From JBNKFQ01 sp050289385 (lineage in GTDB: Bacteria > Pseudomonadota > Gammaproteobacteria > Pseudomonadales > Porticoccaceae): 21,319 bases of DNA. Within the stretch, counting starts at the first letter, position 1, and each line of letters begins with the position of its first letter. Both the position numbers and the translations under genes were made by a program. The notes beneath the pieces are model-generated. The model was not told the origin of the DNA and did no database searches. It saw only the letters and a list, made by a program, of their open reading frames with translations. The stretch is taken from positions 1 through 21,319 of the forward strand of contig JBNKFQ010000223.1 in the NCBI GenBank assembly GCA_050289385.1, written 5' to 3'. Positions 1 to 7,209 of the stretch are shown piece after piece.

Positions 1-17
1 TTCAGTTGTCTTGTCTG

Positions 18-208
18 CGTTCATGGCAAGGCGCAGCTCGCCGGGAATGGCCGCAGCCCTTGCCAAGAGGTACAACGACGTCCATGGGCGCAGACAAACC
101 AACCCGCAGGGCGCTCCCGTGGTGCCCGCCCGCCGCGTTGCCGTGCTTGCCAAGGGCTAGGGCCATTGCCTGCGCACGGCGCCTTGCTGGCGAACACCAC
201 GGGAGCGC
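18..208. repeat. GC-rich element with crossing inverted repeats
   Basis: This stretch is much richer in G+C than the AT-rich DNA that follows. Bases 27-67 and the reverse complement of 146-186 align without gaps over 41 positions with 33 matches, both beginning CAAGGCGC and ending CAAG. A second, perfect 14-bp inverted repeat (GCGCTCCCGTGGTG) lies at 111-124 and 195-208. The two pairs interleave (27-67, 111-124, 146-186, 195-208), which is a pseudoknot topology if transcribed. Open frames run through it on both strands (for example 6-242 on +), but none has a recognisable domain. It may be a dispersed structured repeat or an RNA; its left boundary may lie outside the window. Confidence 0.5.
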
Positions 209-373
209 TGAACACGGCAAAATTACCGTGAAGGAGTACTAGTGTCCATTCACTCTTTTTATGTCTCAACAAAAACGAAATATCACCTGTTACCCCGATT
301 AACCATAGCCCAATATCAAACGCCAGAAACACACTCACCGGGCTATCGAGTTGTCAATAGCTTTTGAACAAAA

Positions 374-411
374 AAGTTATCCACGGAAACTGTGGACAAC
401 TTTGTGGGTAG
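374..411. promoter_or_regulatory. Cluster of DnaA-box-like sites
   Basis: TTATCCACG (377-385, + strand) and TTGTCCACA (391-399, - strand) face each other inside an imperfect palindrome: 374-386 and 390-402 pair at 11 of 13 positions around AAA. A third similar site, CTACCCACA on the - strand, is at 403-411. The E. coli DnaA consensus is TTATNCACA. A further TTGTCCACA on the - strand is at 579-587, and the DNA between is AT-rich. Such clusters bind DnaA at origins or at titration and reactivation sites; the flanking genes are not those usually beside oriC. Confidence 0.45.
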
Positions 412-578
412 CTTTTTTAAAACTCCGCACAGCCCTTGAAATCAGGCACTGTGTCACAGTTTGGTCACTTTTTAGTCATGGCAAATATCCATAAAAATCA
501 ACTAGTTACCTAAGCACAAATAAAATATCAATAAGTTATGGCGCTTTCATATAATCAACTTAAACTCGCGTAGACAAC

Positions 579-587
579 TGTGGACAA
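579..587 (-). promoter_or_regulatory. Single DnaA-box-like site
   Basis: TGTGGACAA on the + strand reads TTGTCCACA on the - strand, one base from the E. coli DnaA consensus TTATNCACA. It lies about 170 bp from the cluster at 374-411 and could be part of the same DnaA-binding region. Confidence 0.35.
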
Positions 588-806
588 AGAACTTCAAGTA
601 GTTTGATAAGAACGAACATTCCACGTCCATTTTCAAGCCAGCGACGCCATAAAAATGCTCAACATATGACCATGAACCGGGACCTGAACTTTGTTATGCT
701 TGCGTCCCTGGCGCACTGTCAGCCCTGGCACTCGAAATCGGGGTGAGCTGGCAAGCCCGAAACACCAACCCACGGATAACCTTTCAACCTGGAGTACAAT
801 GTAGCA

Positions 807-1187
807 ATGTCTGGCGTTACCCTCTATGGCATAACTCTCTATGGCATCAAGAACTGCGATACCGTCAGGAAAGCCCGCAAATGGCTCGAGCAGAACAACA
901 TTGAATACAGTTTCCACGATTTCCGTAGCGATGGCCTGGAGCACCCTGTGGTTTCTGCCTGGGCCCGGGCTGTTGGTTGGGAAAACTTGCTAAATCGGCG
1001 CAGCACCACCTGGAAGCAACTGGGGCAGGAACTGCGCGAGAATATGGACGCCACATCGGCCATCGAGACGATGACCACCCACCCTACCCTGATCAAACGA
1101 CCCGTTCTTGAACATAAGAAGGGTGCACAGAAAAATGATATTCAGGTGGGCTTCACCCCCGAACACTATCAGCAACTCTTTGGATAA
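807..1187 (+). CDS. ArsC/Spx-family protein, YffB-like
   Basis: This 126-aa thioredoxin-fold protein belongs to the ArsC-related YffB family: one cysteine in a KNCDT motif (Cys17), then RKARKWLEQNN, an FHDFR strand and the conserved TLIKRPVL near residue 93. Family members are small putative glutathione- or thiol-linked reductases; the cellular substrate is not established. The ATG at 807 has GGAG at 791-794, a rather long spacing. The N terminus is odd: TLYGI occurs twice in a row (codons 819-833 and 834-848), where relatives have it once just before KNCDT. The gene ends 16 bp before dapD and is probably cotranscribed with it; in E. coli yffB neighbours dapE, so the DAP-gene context is conserved. 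Confidence 0.9.
   Translation: MSGVTLYGITLYGIKNCDTVRKARKWLEQNNIEYSFHDFRSDGLEHPVVSAWARAVGWENLLNRRSTTWKQLGQELRENMDATSAIETMTTHPTLIKRPVLEHKKGAQKNDIQVGFTPEHYQQLFG
819..848 (+). repeat. 15-bp in-frame tandem duplication
   Basis: Two adjacent 15-bp units, 13 of 15 bases identical, encode TLYGI twice at the start of the YffB-like protein. The unit covers the first beta strand of the fold, so the extra copy should form an N-terminal extension. Confidence 0.8.
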
Positions 1188-1203
1188 CGCATCAGGAAAC
1201 CTT

Positions 1204-2235
1204 ATGACTCAGCTTTACAGTTTTGGCCTTGGCACCGGCACCGTGAATCAACGTGGCGAGTGGCTGGAAGTCTTTTTTGCCCAACCTCTGCTAAACCCGG
1301 CACCATCCGTGTTAACAGCGCTTACAAATGCGCTGGGTTATGACGCGGGCAACAAAACCATTGCGCTCACTGACGAACAACTCGCTGCACTGGCCGCAGC
1401 ATTTCAGGAAGGCGGTGAACAGGACCAGGCAAACCTGGCTCGCACCCTGCAGGGCAGCAAGCGCCCCGTAATCGCAGTGATTCTTGAAAGTGATGATGCG
1501 CCACAATCTGTAGGCGAAGGGTATCTGAAACTGCATCTGCTTTCTCATCGTCTGGTCAAGCCTCACGGCACCAATTTAACTGGCGTATTTGGCGTGCTTG
1601 CCAATGTCGCGTGGACCAACCAGGGTGCCATAGACCTGGAGGAGTTGGCCGAGCGGCAATTACAGGCTCGTGTTGATGGCTCGGTATTATCCGTGGATTG
1701 CATCGACAAATTTCCAAAGATGACCGATTACGTATCGCCCTGCGGCGTGCGCATCGCCGACACGGCGCGAGTACGTCTGGGCGCATATGTCGGTGAAGGT
1801 ACGACGGTGATGCACGAGGGCTTTATCAATTTTAATGCAGGTACGGAAGGCCCTAACATGATTGAGGGGCGTATCTCGGCGGGCGTGTTTGTCGGTGCCG
1901 GATCCGATCTGGGGGGTAGCAGCTCAACCATGGGCACCTTGTCAGGAGGTGGCAACATTGTTATTTCCGTAGGCAAGGAGTGCCTGATAGGGGCTAATGC
2001 TGGCATCGGCATCCCGCTGGGGGACCGCTGCACAGTGGAAGCTGGCCTGTACATCACGGCGGGAACAAAAGTAGTCACCCTGGACGACCAGCGCAATAAA
2101 GTGGCAGAAGTAAAAGCCCGCGACCTGGCCGGAAAGCCCAACCTGCTGTTTCGACGCAATTCCATCACCGGTGCCATCGAGTGTCTTACCAATAAGTCAG
2201 CTATTGAATTAAATGCAGAGTTACACGATAACTGA
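1204..2235 (+). CDS. dapD: Tetrahydrodipicolinate N-succinyltransferase
   Basis: Transfers succinyl from succinyl-CoA to tetrahydrodipicolinate in the succinylase branch of DAP/lysine synthesis, in the cytoplasm. The protein is 343 aa, the length of the Pseudomonas-type enzyme and longer than the ~274-aa E. coli form. The N terminus (SFGLGTGT, then WLEVFF, PLLNP) is typical of the long type. The left-handed beta-helix runs roughly from 180 to 300 and includes MHEGFINFNAGTEGP, an ISAGVFVGAGSDLGG turn set and GGGNIVISVG. The ATG at 1204 is preferred because it aligns with family starts and has AGGAAA just upstream; an in-frame ATG at 1108 would overlap the previous gene by 80 bp. It follows the YffB-like gene by 16 bp. 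Confidence 0.95.
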   Translation: MTQLYSFGLGTGTVNQRGEWLEVFFAQPLLNPAPSVLTALTNALGYDAGNKTIALTDEQLAALAAAFQEGGEQDQANLARTLQGSKRPVIAVILESDDAPQSVGEGYLKLHLLSHRLVKPHGTNLTGVFGVLANVAWTNQGAIDLEELAERQLQARVDGSVLSVDCIDKFPKMTDYVSPCGVRIADTARVRLGAYVGEGTTVMHEGFINFNAGTEGPNMIEGRISAGVFVGAGSDLGGSSSTMGTLSGGGNIVISVGKECLIGANAGIGIPLGDRCTVEAGLYITAGTKVVTLDDQRNKVAEVKARDLAGKPNLLFRRNSITGAIECLTNKSAIELNAELHDN

Positions 2236-2237
2236 CA

Positions 2238-2289
2238 GCGGCAAGTTGCAGGCGGCAAGCTGAAAGTTGACACTTTTAGCTTGCCGCTA
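2238..2289. repeat. Heptad repeat forming a strong hairpin after dapD
   Basis: Starting three bases after the dapD stop, the sequence has a 7-bp rhythm: GCAAGTT, GCAGGCG, GCAAGCT, GAAAGTT, GACACTT, TTAGCTT, GCCGCTA from 2241. It folds into a near-perfect hairpin: 2252-2267 pairs with 2272-2287 at 15 of 16 positions around TGAC. No T-run follows, so it is not a textbook Rho-independent terminator, but it could stop transcription or protect the dapD mRNA 3' end. It belongs with the other period-7 repeats at 12207-12356 and 13438-13472. Confidence 0.6.
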
Positions 2290-2334
2290 TGCCAGCCATT
2301 AAAACAATAAATTTTACCTTCGACCCAGTCATTG

Positions 2335-2347
2335 CCTACACTGTAGG
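2335..2347. promoter_or_regulatory. Possible operator upstream of dps
   Basis: CCTACA (2335-2340) and TGTAGG (2342-2347) form a small palindrome about 36 bp before the dps start, where a regulator of the Dps gene could bind. It does not match the OxyR or Fur consensus as I know them, and no clear -35/-10 pair is seen around it. Confidence 0.25.
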
Positions 2348-2382
2348 TCAAAGACTCAAGTATTACTGCCACGGAGGAAATT

Positions 2383-2865
2383 ATGTCTACAGCCCAACAG
2401 GTCAACATTGGTATCGACGAAGCTGCCAGAGAAAAAATCGCCGGGGGCATGAGCCGGGTACTGGCAGACACTTACACGCTTTACCTGATGACACACAATT
2501 TTCACTGGAATGTAACAGGGCCTCATTTTCGGGAATTGCATCTGCAATTTGAAGAACAATACACCGAACTTGCTATCGCGGTGGATGATATTGCCGAGCG
2601 AGTTCGTACGCTGGGTTACCCTGCACCCGGTACTTATGGGCAATTCGCCAAATTGAGCAGCATCGAGGAAGTCGATGGCATTCCCGACGCATTTGAGATG
2701 GTGCGTCTGCTGGCACAGGGTAATGAAACGGTGGTATGTACCTGCCGCGAAGTGTTGCCTGTTGCACAGGATGCCAATGATGAATCCAGTGTCGCTCTGA
2801 TTTCTGACCGTATGCGGCTGCACGAAAAAAATGCCTGGATGTTGCGCAGCCTTCTCGGCTCCTGA
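2383..2865 (+). CDS. dps: Dps-family ferritin-like protein
   Basis: Dps proteins form 12-subunit shells that oxidise and store iron, often with H2O2 as oxidant, and some bind DNA during stress. This 160-aa protein has the intersubunit ferroxidase pattern: His41 in NFHWNVTGPHF, His53 in ELHLQF, Glu57, and Asp68 with Glu72 in the DxxAER motif. The N-terminal tail is short and not lysine-rich, so DNA binding by the tail is not indicated. GGAGGA at 2373-2378 is a strong ribosome binding site for the ATG at 2383. It lies between dapD and dapE but is bounded by a hairpin before and a terminator after, so it is probably an independent unit. Confidence 0.93.
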   Translation: MSTAQQVNIGIDEAAREKIAGGMSRVLADTYTLYLMTHNFHWNVTGPHFRELHLQFEEQYTELAIAVDDIAERVRTLGYPAPGTYGQFAKLSSIEEVDGIPDAFEMVRLLAQGNETVVCTCREVLPVAQDANDESSVALISDRMRLHEKNAWMLRSLLGS

Positions 2866-2875
2866 TATCTGTGAC

Positions 2876-2917
2876 GGGAGATGTATGCGGGTTTACCGGC
2901 ATTTCATCTCCCTTTTC
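2876..2917 (+). terminator. Rho-independent terminator after dps
   Basis: GGGAGATG at 2876-2883 pairs perfectly with CATCTCCC at 2905-2912. Inside, ATGC pairs with GCAT, and CTTTTCATTT follows. It starts 10 bp after the dps stop and separates dps from dapE. Confidence 0.8.
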
Positions 2918-2979
2918 ATTTCTGGTTTCCCTTTCCCCGATCCGGTTACAATGGCGGCTTTTAAAACAAGGCTGCCCCG

Positions 2980-4113
2980 ATGTCTGAACTGAGCCCAACG
3001 CTGCAACTCGCCTGCGAGCTGATTTCTCGAAAATCGGTAACACCCGACGATGCCGGCTGTCAGGAAATCATGATCCAGCGGCTGGAGGCTATCGGCTTCC
3101 GTGTTGAACGCTTGCGCTTTGGTGACGTCGATAATTTTTGGGCGGTACGCGGCAACAGCGGACCACTGTTCTGTTTTGCCGGGCACACCGATGTGGTGCC
3201 CAGCGGCCCGGAAGAACAATGGCAGCATCCCCCCTTTTTGCCACAAATCATTGCTGGCATGTTGCACGGGCGCGGTGCCGCCGATATGAAAGGCTCTCTG
3301 GCAGCCATGGTGACCGCTGTTGAAAATTTTGTCGCCAGTAATCCTGATCACAAGGGCCGCATCGCCTTTTTGATTACCAGCGACGAAGAAGGCGTTGCCA
3401 CCAATGGCACCGTAAAGGTAGTGGAGTGGCTGAAACAACAGAACATCATTCCCGATATGTGTCTGGTGGGCGAACCATCAAGCACGTTAGTCGTTGGCGA
3501 TGTAATTAAAAATGGTCGCCGCGGCTCTCTGGGTGCAGAGCTGGTGGTAAAGGGCATACAGGGCCATGTCGCTTACCCCCATCTGGCCGATAACCCGATT
3601 CACCGCGTTGCACCTGCGCTGGCCGAGTTGGCGTCTGAAACCTGGGATAACGGAAACGAATTTTTCCCTGCTACCAGTTTTCAGGTGTCTAATATACAGG
3701 GCGGCAATGGCGCAACCAATGTGATTCCCGGTGATGTCAAAATTATTTTCAATTTTCGGTTTTCAACCGAAACAAACGCACAGGAATTACAGAATCGCAC
3801 CCAAACAATTTTGGATAAACACCAGCTCAATCACCAACTGAACTGGCATTTAAGTGGCGAGCCATTTCTTACCGCTGAAGGCAGTCTGGTAGAAGCAACC
3901 GTCGCCGGGATAAAAGAAATTACCGGGGTTAACCCTGAGCTATCTACCGCTGGCGGCACATCCGACGGACGCTTTATTGCACCTATGGGAACCCAGGTAA
4001 TAGAACTGGGGCCTGTAAACGCAACCATCCATAAAGTAGATGAACAGGTACGTGCAGAAGACCTTGACAAGTTGAGTTCTATTTATCAGCGTATTCTGGA
4101 AAAACTGTTTTAG
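2980..4113 (+). CDS. dapE: Succinyl-diaminopimelate desuccinylase
   Basis: Hydrolyses N-succinyl-LL-DAP to LL-DAP and succinate, a late step of the DapD pathway. The 377-aa M20 metallopeptidase has the usual di-zinc residues: His69 and Asp71 (AGHTDVVP), Asp102 (GRGAADMKG), the catalytic Glu136 with Glu137 (SDEEG), Glu165 (VGEPSS) and His351 (NATIHKVDE). The lid/dimer domain occupies about 182-293, with GHVAYPHLADNP contributing its conserved His196. GGTSDGRF at 325-332 is typical of DapE. AAGG about 10 bases before the ATG may be the ribosome binding site. TACAAT at 2947-2952 could be a -10 for an own promoter after the dps terminator, but the -35 is unclear. Confidence 0.96.
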   Translation: MSELSPTLQLACELISRKSVTPDDAGCQEIMIQRLEAIGFRVERLRFGDVDNFWAVRGNSGPLFCFAGHTDVVPSGPEEQWQHPPFLPQIIAGMLHGRGAADMKGSLAAMVTAVENFVASNPDHKGRIAFLITSDEEGVATNGTVKVVEWLKQQNIIPDMCLVGEPSSTLVVGDVIKNGRRGSLGAELVVKGIQGHVAYPHLADNPIHRVAPALAELASETWDNGNEFFPATSFQVSNIQGGNGATNVIPGDVKIIFNFRFSTETNAQELQNRTQTILDKHQLNHQLNWHLSGEPFLTAEGSLVEATVAGIKEITGVNPELSTAGGTSDGRFIAPMGTQVIELGPVNATIHKVDEQVRAEDLDKLSSIYQRILEKLF

Positions 4114-4271
4114 GGCCTGTCTACACTAATTTGATAATCGCTGTTGTGGCTAAACATTCGCCTATCGAGGCACAAGGCTGAAAAGGCAAGTCCCTTAAGT
4201 CTTAATGGATGTTAAATGGTCGTACGTTGATAGTCGCAAGCGAATAGCCTCGTCGCTTCTGGAGAGTCGCC

Positions 4272-5138
4272 TTGCCAATTTGGCTGCTGTATACCACTGT
4301 CGTTCTTGTCTGGGGTTCCACCTGGTTTGCCATTAAATTCCAGCTTGGACCAATAGATCCCCTGGTGTCTGTGTTGTACCGGTTCGCCCTGGCTGCATCA
4401 ATATTGTTCGCCTGGTGCTGGTACAAAAGGCTGCCGTTACGATTACCCGGACACCACCATCTGTATATTTTATTTCAGGGCGCCTGCCTGTTCGGGTTTA
4501 ATTACTGGCTGGTTTATCTCGCAGAAGGGTATATCACCAGTGGCATTGTGGCGGTTATTTTTACCACCGTTATCTTTTTTAATATGTTCAACGCCTGGAT
4601 ATTTTTGAAAAGGCCGATACCTGGAATTGTAGTAATGAGCTCATTGCTTGGTATTGCAGGCATAGGATTAATTTACTACCCGGAAATTGACAACTTCAGC
4701 TGGACGGGTGGGCCAGTGATGGGACTGCTGTTTAGCCTGGGGGCTACCTTTATTGCATCTCTGGGCAATATCGCTGCAACCCGCAACGGTCAACATCAAT
4801 TGCCAATTATTCAGACCAACGCCTGGGGGATGACCTACGGTACCCTGATTTTTCTGGTGCTGGCGCTAACGCTCGACAAGACATTTACCATTAAGTGGAC
4901 CCTGCCCTACATCAGCTCGATGATTTATCTGGCATTTTTCGGCACCGTTATCGCGTTTGGTTGTTATCTGCAACTGCTAAAACGAATTGGCCCGGAGAGG
5001 GCAGCCTACTCGTCCCTGCTGTTTCCAATCGTTGCACTCGGGCTGTCCACTCTATTTGAAGGATATAGCTGGACCCTGCCAGCTCTTGCTGGATTTGCAA
5101 TGATATTGCTGGGTAATTTTCTGGTGTTGAGGAAATGA
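4272..5138 (+). CDS. EamA-family (DMT) transporter
   Basis: A 288-aa inner-membrane protein of the drug/metabolite transporter superfamily with about ten hydrophobic segments and two EamA repeats. The first repeat opens with the family hallmark VWGSTWFAIK and PLVSVLYRFALAA. The second ends with GPERAAYSSLLFPIVALG and a final helix near 265-285. The substrate cannot be told from sequence; relatives export amino acids or metabolites. Translation must start at a TTG (4272), supported by GGAG at 4261-4264. The gap after dapE is 158 bp, so cotranscription with dapE is uncertain. It converges on rsmJ with only 32 bp between the stops. Confidence 0.88.
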   Translation: MPIWLLYTTVVLVWGSTWFAIKFQLGPIDPLVSVLYRFALAASILFAWCWYKRLPLRLPGHHHLYILFQGACLFGFNYWLVYLAEGYITSGIVAVIFTTVIFFNMFNAWIFLKRPIPGIVVMSSLLGIAGIGLIYYPEIDNFSWTGGPVMGLLFSLGATFIASLGNIAATRNGQHQLPIIQTNAWGMTYGTLIFLVLALTLDKTFTIKWTLPYISSMIYLAFFGTVIAFGCYLQLLKRIGPERAAYSSLLFPIVALGLSTLFEGYSWTLPALAGFAMILLGNFLVLRK

Positions 5139-5170
5139 CTCGGTGAGTTGAACGACGGAGGTCCGACCAG

Positions 5171-5971
5171 TCAAACTATCTTCCGCAGTGCATAAATATC
5201 ATACCGCGTAGACTTGCCACCAAGACTGTAACCCGGTTTGATACCGGCCAGCACCGGTGCATGTGCCGGGCGCTTTACCACCACTCGAAAACGCGCTTTT
5301 TCCAGAGCCAGCGACAGTAAGTTATCGGCGTCATCATCACTGCCCACCAGCAAATGAAAGGCCTGCATTTCCTTTTTTACTTTTGCCGACTTCTGACGTT
5401 CGGGAAACATCGGGTCCAGGTAGATAACATCCGGTTGTCGGTTCGGGTGTAGTGACAACAGCACATCGGCGGCACAACCCGATTCCAGTGTCATGCGCTC
5501 AACAATTGCCAGCAATTCGGGGTCTTCTCTTGCAGCGGCAATTCGCGCGCGTTGCAAACCATCTGCAAGCAAGGCATGAACCACCGGGTTGCGTTCCACC
5601 AGGCAAACCGTGGCACCCAGGGAGGCCAGCACAAATGCATCTCGCCCCAAGCCGGCGGTTAAATCAAGTACGTCCAGACTACTGCGTCGATCCAGGCCAA
5701 TCGCGCGAGACAAATCCTGCTTCTTGCCACCGCCAAAGCGACGACGATGCGCCAGGGCACCGGCAACAAAGTCACAACGTATCGCGCCGGGCGCCTTCGG
5801 GCCGGTCAGCCTGAGATCCAGGCCCTGATCAGAAACGACAAGGACACACGGAAAAGCCGCCAATTCTGGCGGCTTTTCCGTGTAGGACAGTTCAAGATCC
5901 TGGGCCAGCTGTCGTGCGCGTAACTCAAAACCCGGGGCCGCAGTTACCGCACAGCCGTATTCACCTGTCAT
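5171..5971 (-). CDS. rsmJ: 16S rRNA (guanine-1516-N2)-methyltransferase
   Basis: RsmJ methylates G1516 of 16S rRNA using S-adenosylmethionine. The 266-aa protein shows the SAM-binding motif LDLTAGLGRDAFVLASLG (about 102-119), the acidic VERNPV at the end of strand 2, and the family signature DPMFPERQKSAKVKKEM (186-202). HRRRFGGGKKQDLSRAIGL before the SAM motif is also characteristic. Its ATG overlaps the TGA of the upstream OmpA-domain lipoprotein gene as ATGA (5968-5971), so translation is probably coupled and the two share a transcript. Confidence 0.95.
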   Translation of the reverse strand: MTGEYGCAVTAAPGFELRARQLAQDLELSYTEKPPELAAFPCVLVVSDQGLDLRLTGPKAPGAIRCDFVAGALAHRRRFGGGKKQDLSRAIGLDRRSSLDVLDLTAGLGRDAFVLASLGATVCLVERNPVVHALLADGLQRARIAAAREDPELLAIVERMTLESGCAADVLLSLHPNRQPDVIYLDPMFPERQKSAKVKKEMQAFHLLVGSDDDADNLLSLALEKARFRVVVKRPAHAPVLAGIKPGYSLGGKSTRYDIYALRKIV

Positions 5972-6618
5972 TGACCGATCGGCTGCAACTCGACTTCTAC
6001 GCGACGGTTGAGCTGACGGCCCTGTTCGGTGTCATTACTGGCAATGGGATAACGCTCGCCATAACCACTGGCAAACAAACGCCCGTACGCGATACCTTGT
6101 GACGCCAGAAACTGACTAACCCCGTTGGCACGACGCTCGCTCAGGCCCTGGTTGTATTCAGCCGAGCCCGTAGAATCGGTATGACCATAAATACGTACAT
6201 TGGTGTCCGAAAACTCCTTTAATACCAGCGCCACCGATTCCAGTGTCGGATAAAAGTCGGAACGCACATCGGCCCGATCCACGCCAAATGTAATGTTGCT
6301 GGGCATTATCAGCCTGATATTGTCGCCTTCACGCTGCACCCGAACCCCGGTTCCTTCCAGCTTCTGCCGAAGCAATGCCTCCTGGCGATCCATGTAATAA
6401 CCAATTCCGGCACCGGCAGCGGCGCCAGCAGCAGCACCATACAATGCTCCCTTTTTGCGGTCGCCGTCGCGGGCAACTGCGCCAGCCACCGCACCAGCCA
6501 CCGCGCCAATACCGGCACCCTTGGCGGTGTTGCTGGTTTTTTGCTGGCCTGTATACGGGTCAATCGATGTACACCCGACCAATACGCAAACACTTGCAAT
6601 TGCATAGATTTTTTTCAT
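5968..6618 (-). CDS. OmpA-domain outer-membrane lipoprotein, YiaD-like
   Basis: A 216-aa lipoprotein: signal peptide MKKIYAIASVCVLVGC with lipobox LVGC and acylated Cys16. It is followed by a glycine-zipper stretch (34-73, repeated GAxxGA and GAVAG units) that could insert in or associate with the membrane. The OmpA-type peptidoglycan-binding domain is at about 107-212, with YGHTDSTGSAEYNQGLSERR, where Asp148 and Arg162 or Arg163 are expected to contact DAP. The start at 6618 is chosen for the signal peptide and for AGAGGAAG just upstream; an upstream in-frame ATG at 6735 would bury the signal. Likely role is tethering the outer membrane to peptidoglycan. It overlaps rsmJ by 4 bp. Confidence 0.92.
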   Translation of the reverse strand: MKKIYAIASVCVLVGCTSIDPYTGQQKTSNTAKGAGIGAVAGAVAGAVARDGDRKKGALYGAAAGAAAGAGIGYYMDRQEALLRQKLEGTGVRVQREGDNIRLIMPSNITFGVDRADVRSDFYPTLESVALVLKEFSDTNVRIYGHTDSTGSAEYNQGLSERRANGVSQFLASQGIAYGRLFASGYGERYPIASNDTEQGRQLNRRVEVELQPIGQ

Positions 6619-6848
6619 TACCAACTTCCTCTGCAGCAAATAAACCCGTACAAAATGATGAAATATCACGCTTATGATGCCAGCACCCCGAATTGCTTTC
6701 CAGCGAAGTCCTTCTTTATGTGGATCACTGCGCAATCAATGGTCGAAAGATACACCATGACTGATAACACTCCGGTACCCAGCGAGTTTGTCCTACAGCT
6801 AACCAACGTGTGGCTCGACTTCAGGTTGACTTGCCCCCCCTGCGACAC

Positions 6849-6871
6849 TTACCCACAGCATCTGTGGGTAA
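6849..6871. promoter_or_regulatory. Head-to-head DnaA-box-like pair
   Basis: TTACCCACAG at 6849-6858 is exactly complementary to CTGTGGGTAA at 6862-6871, with CAT between. Each arm contains TTACCCACA, one base from the DnaA consensus TTATNCACA. A related TTGTCCACA is at 7051-7059 on the - strand. It could equally be an operator of an unknown dimeric regulator. Confidence 0.4.
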
Positions 6872-7065
6872 CTCTGTTAATACCTGTTTTGTAACTGTCG
6901 CAAACCCACTACAAGGCGACGCCGGGCAAAACTGGTTGTTTTTTGATCAATTTGAAATAGCTTTTTAAAATCAACAGGATAAGACATATTCACTAAAACC
7001 CCTGGAGACCTGCAGGCTGGGTACCAAATCATTTCAATCCCGGGCCTGACTGTGGACAAAAGGAC

Positions 7066-7080
7066 ATTGTTGTAAACAAT
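7066..7080. promoter_or_regulatory. Perfect palindrome, possible operator
   Basis: ATTGTT and AACAAT flank GTA, about 130 bp upstream of the SDR gene. The size and symmetry suit a dimeric repressor, but no regulator gene is in the window. Confidence 0.25.
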
Positions 7081-7209
7081 AAAACACTATCAGTCACAAT
7101 TTGGCAGCACTGATTTTCGAAGACACTGCTATATGGGCCTTGACGTTGCACACCGTATTTGGTCTGGTGTAACCCCATCAAACCGGTGTTAACAGGCAGG
7201 AGGATCTGT

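Larger units (their letters stand above)
209..806. other. AT-rich non-coding region upstream of the ArsC-family gene
   Basis: No convincing gene lies here. It contains DnaA-box-like sites (listed separately) and a small frame at 242-367 (GTG start, AAGGAG at 231-236, 41 codons). That frame overlaps the TAG ending the 6-242 frame and resembles nothing I know. A weak inverted repeat ATAGCCC/GGGCTAT occurs at 305-311 and 340-346. The promoter of the downstream gene should lie in 640-790; TATGCT at 695-700 is a possible -10 without a good -35. Confidence 0.5.
6619..7209. other. Divergent intergenic region with DnaA-like and palindromic sites
   Basis: About 590 bp lie between the divergent lipoprotein and SDR genes. 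No gene is supported. It holds a run of seven C (6834-6840), paired TTACCCACA sites (6849-6871), TTGTCCACA on the - strand (7051-7059) and a palindrome at 7066-7080. A + strand frame reaching to 6894 begins inside the lipoprotein gene and has no family features. Confidence 0.6.

Noticed and set aside
6..242. 78-codon + strand frame in the GC-rich left element
   Set aside because: Composition is driven by the structured repeat, frames are open on both strands, and no domain is seen. Kept only as part of the structured element.
242..367. 41-codon GTG frame after AAGGAG
   Set aside because: Good ribosome binding site, but no recognisable protein and no hydrophobic or charged pattern; not enough to call a gene.
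1728..2471. 247-codon - strand frame across dapD and the dps start
   Set aside because: Antisense to the dapD beta-helix repeats; no ribosome binding site or family motif.
6834..6840. Run of seven C as a possible phase-variable tract
   Set aside because: It is in non-coding DNA, short, and not placed between promoter elements or in a gene.
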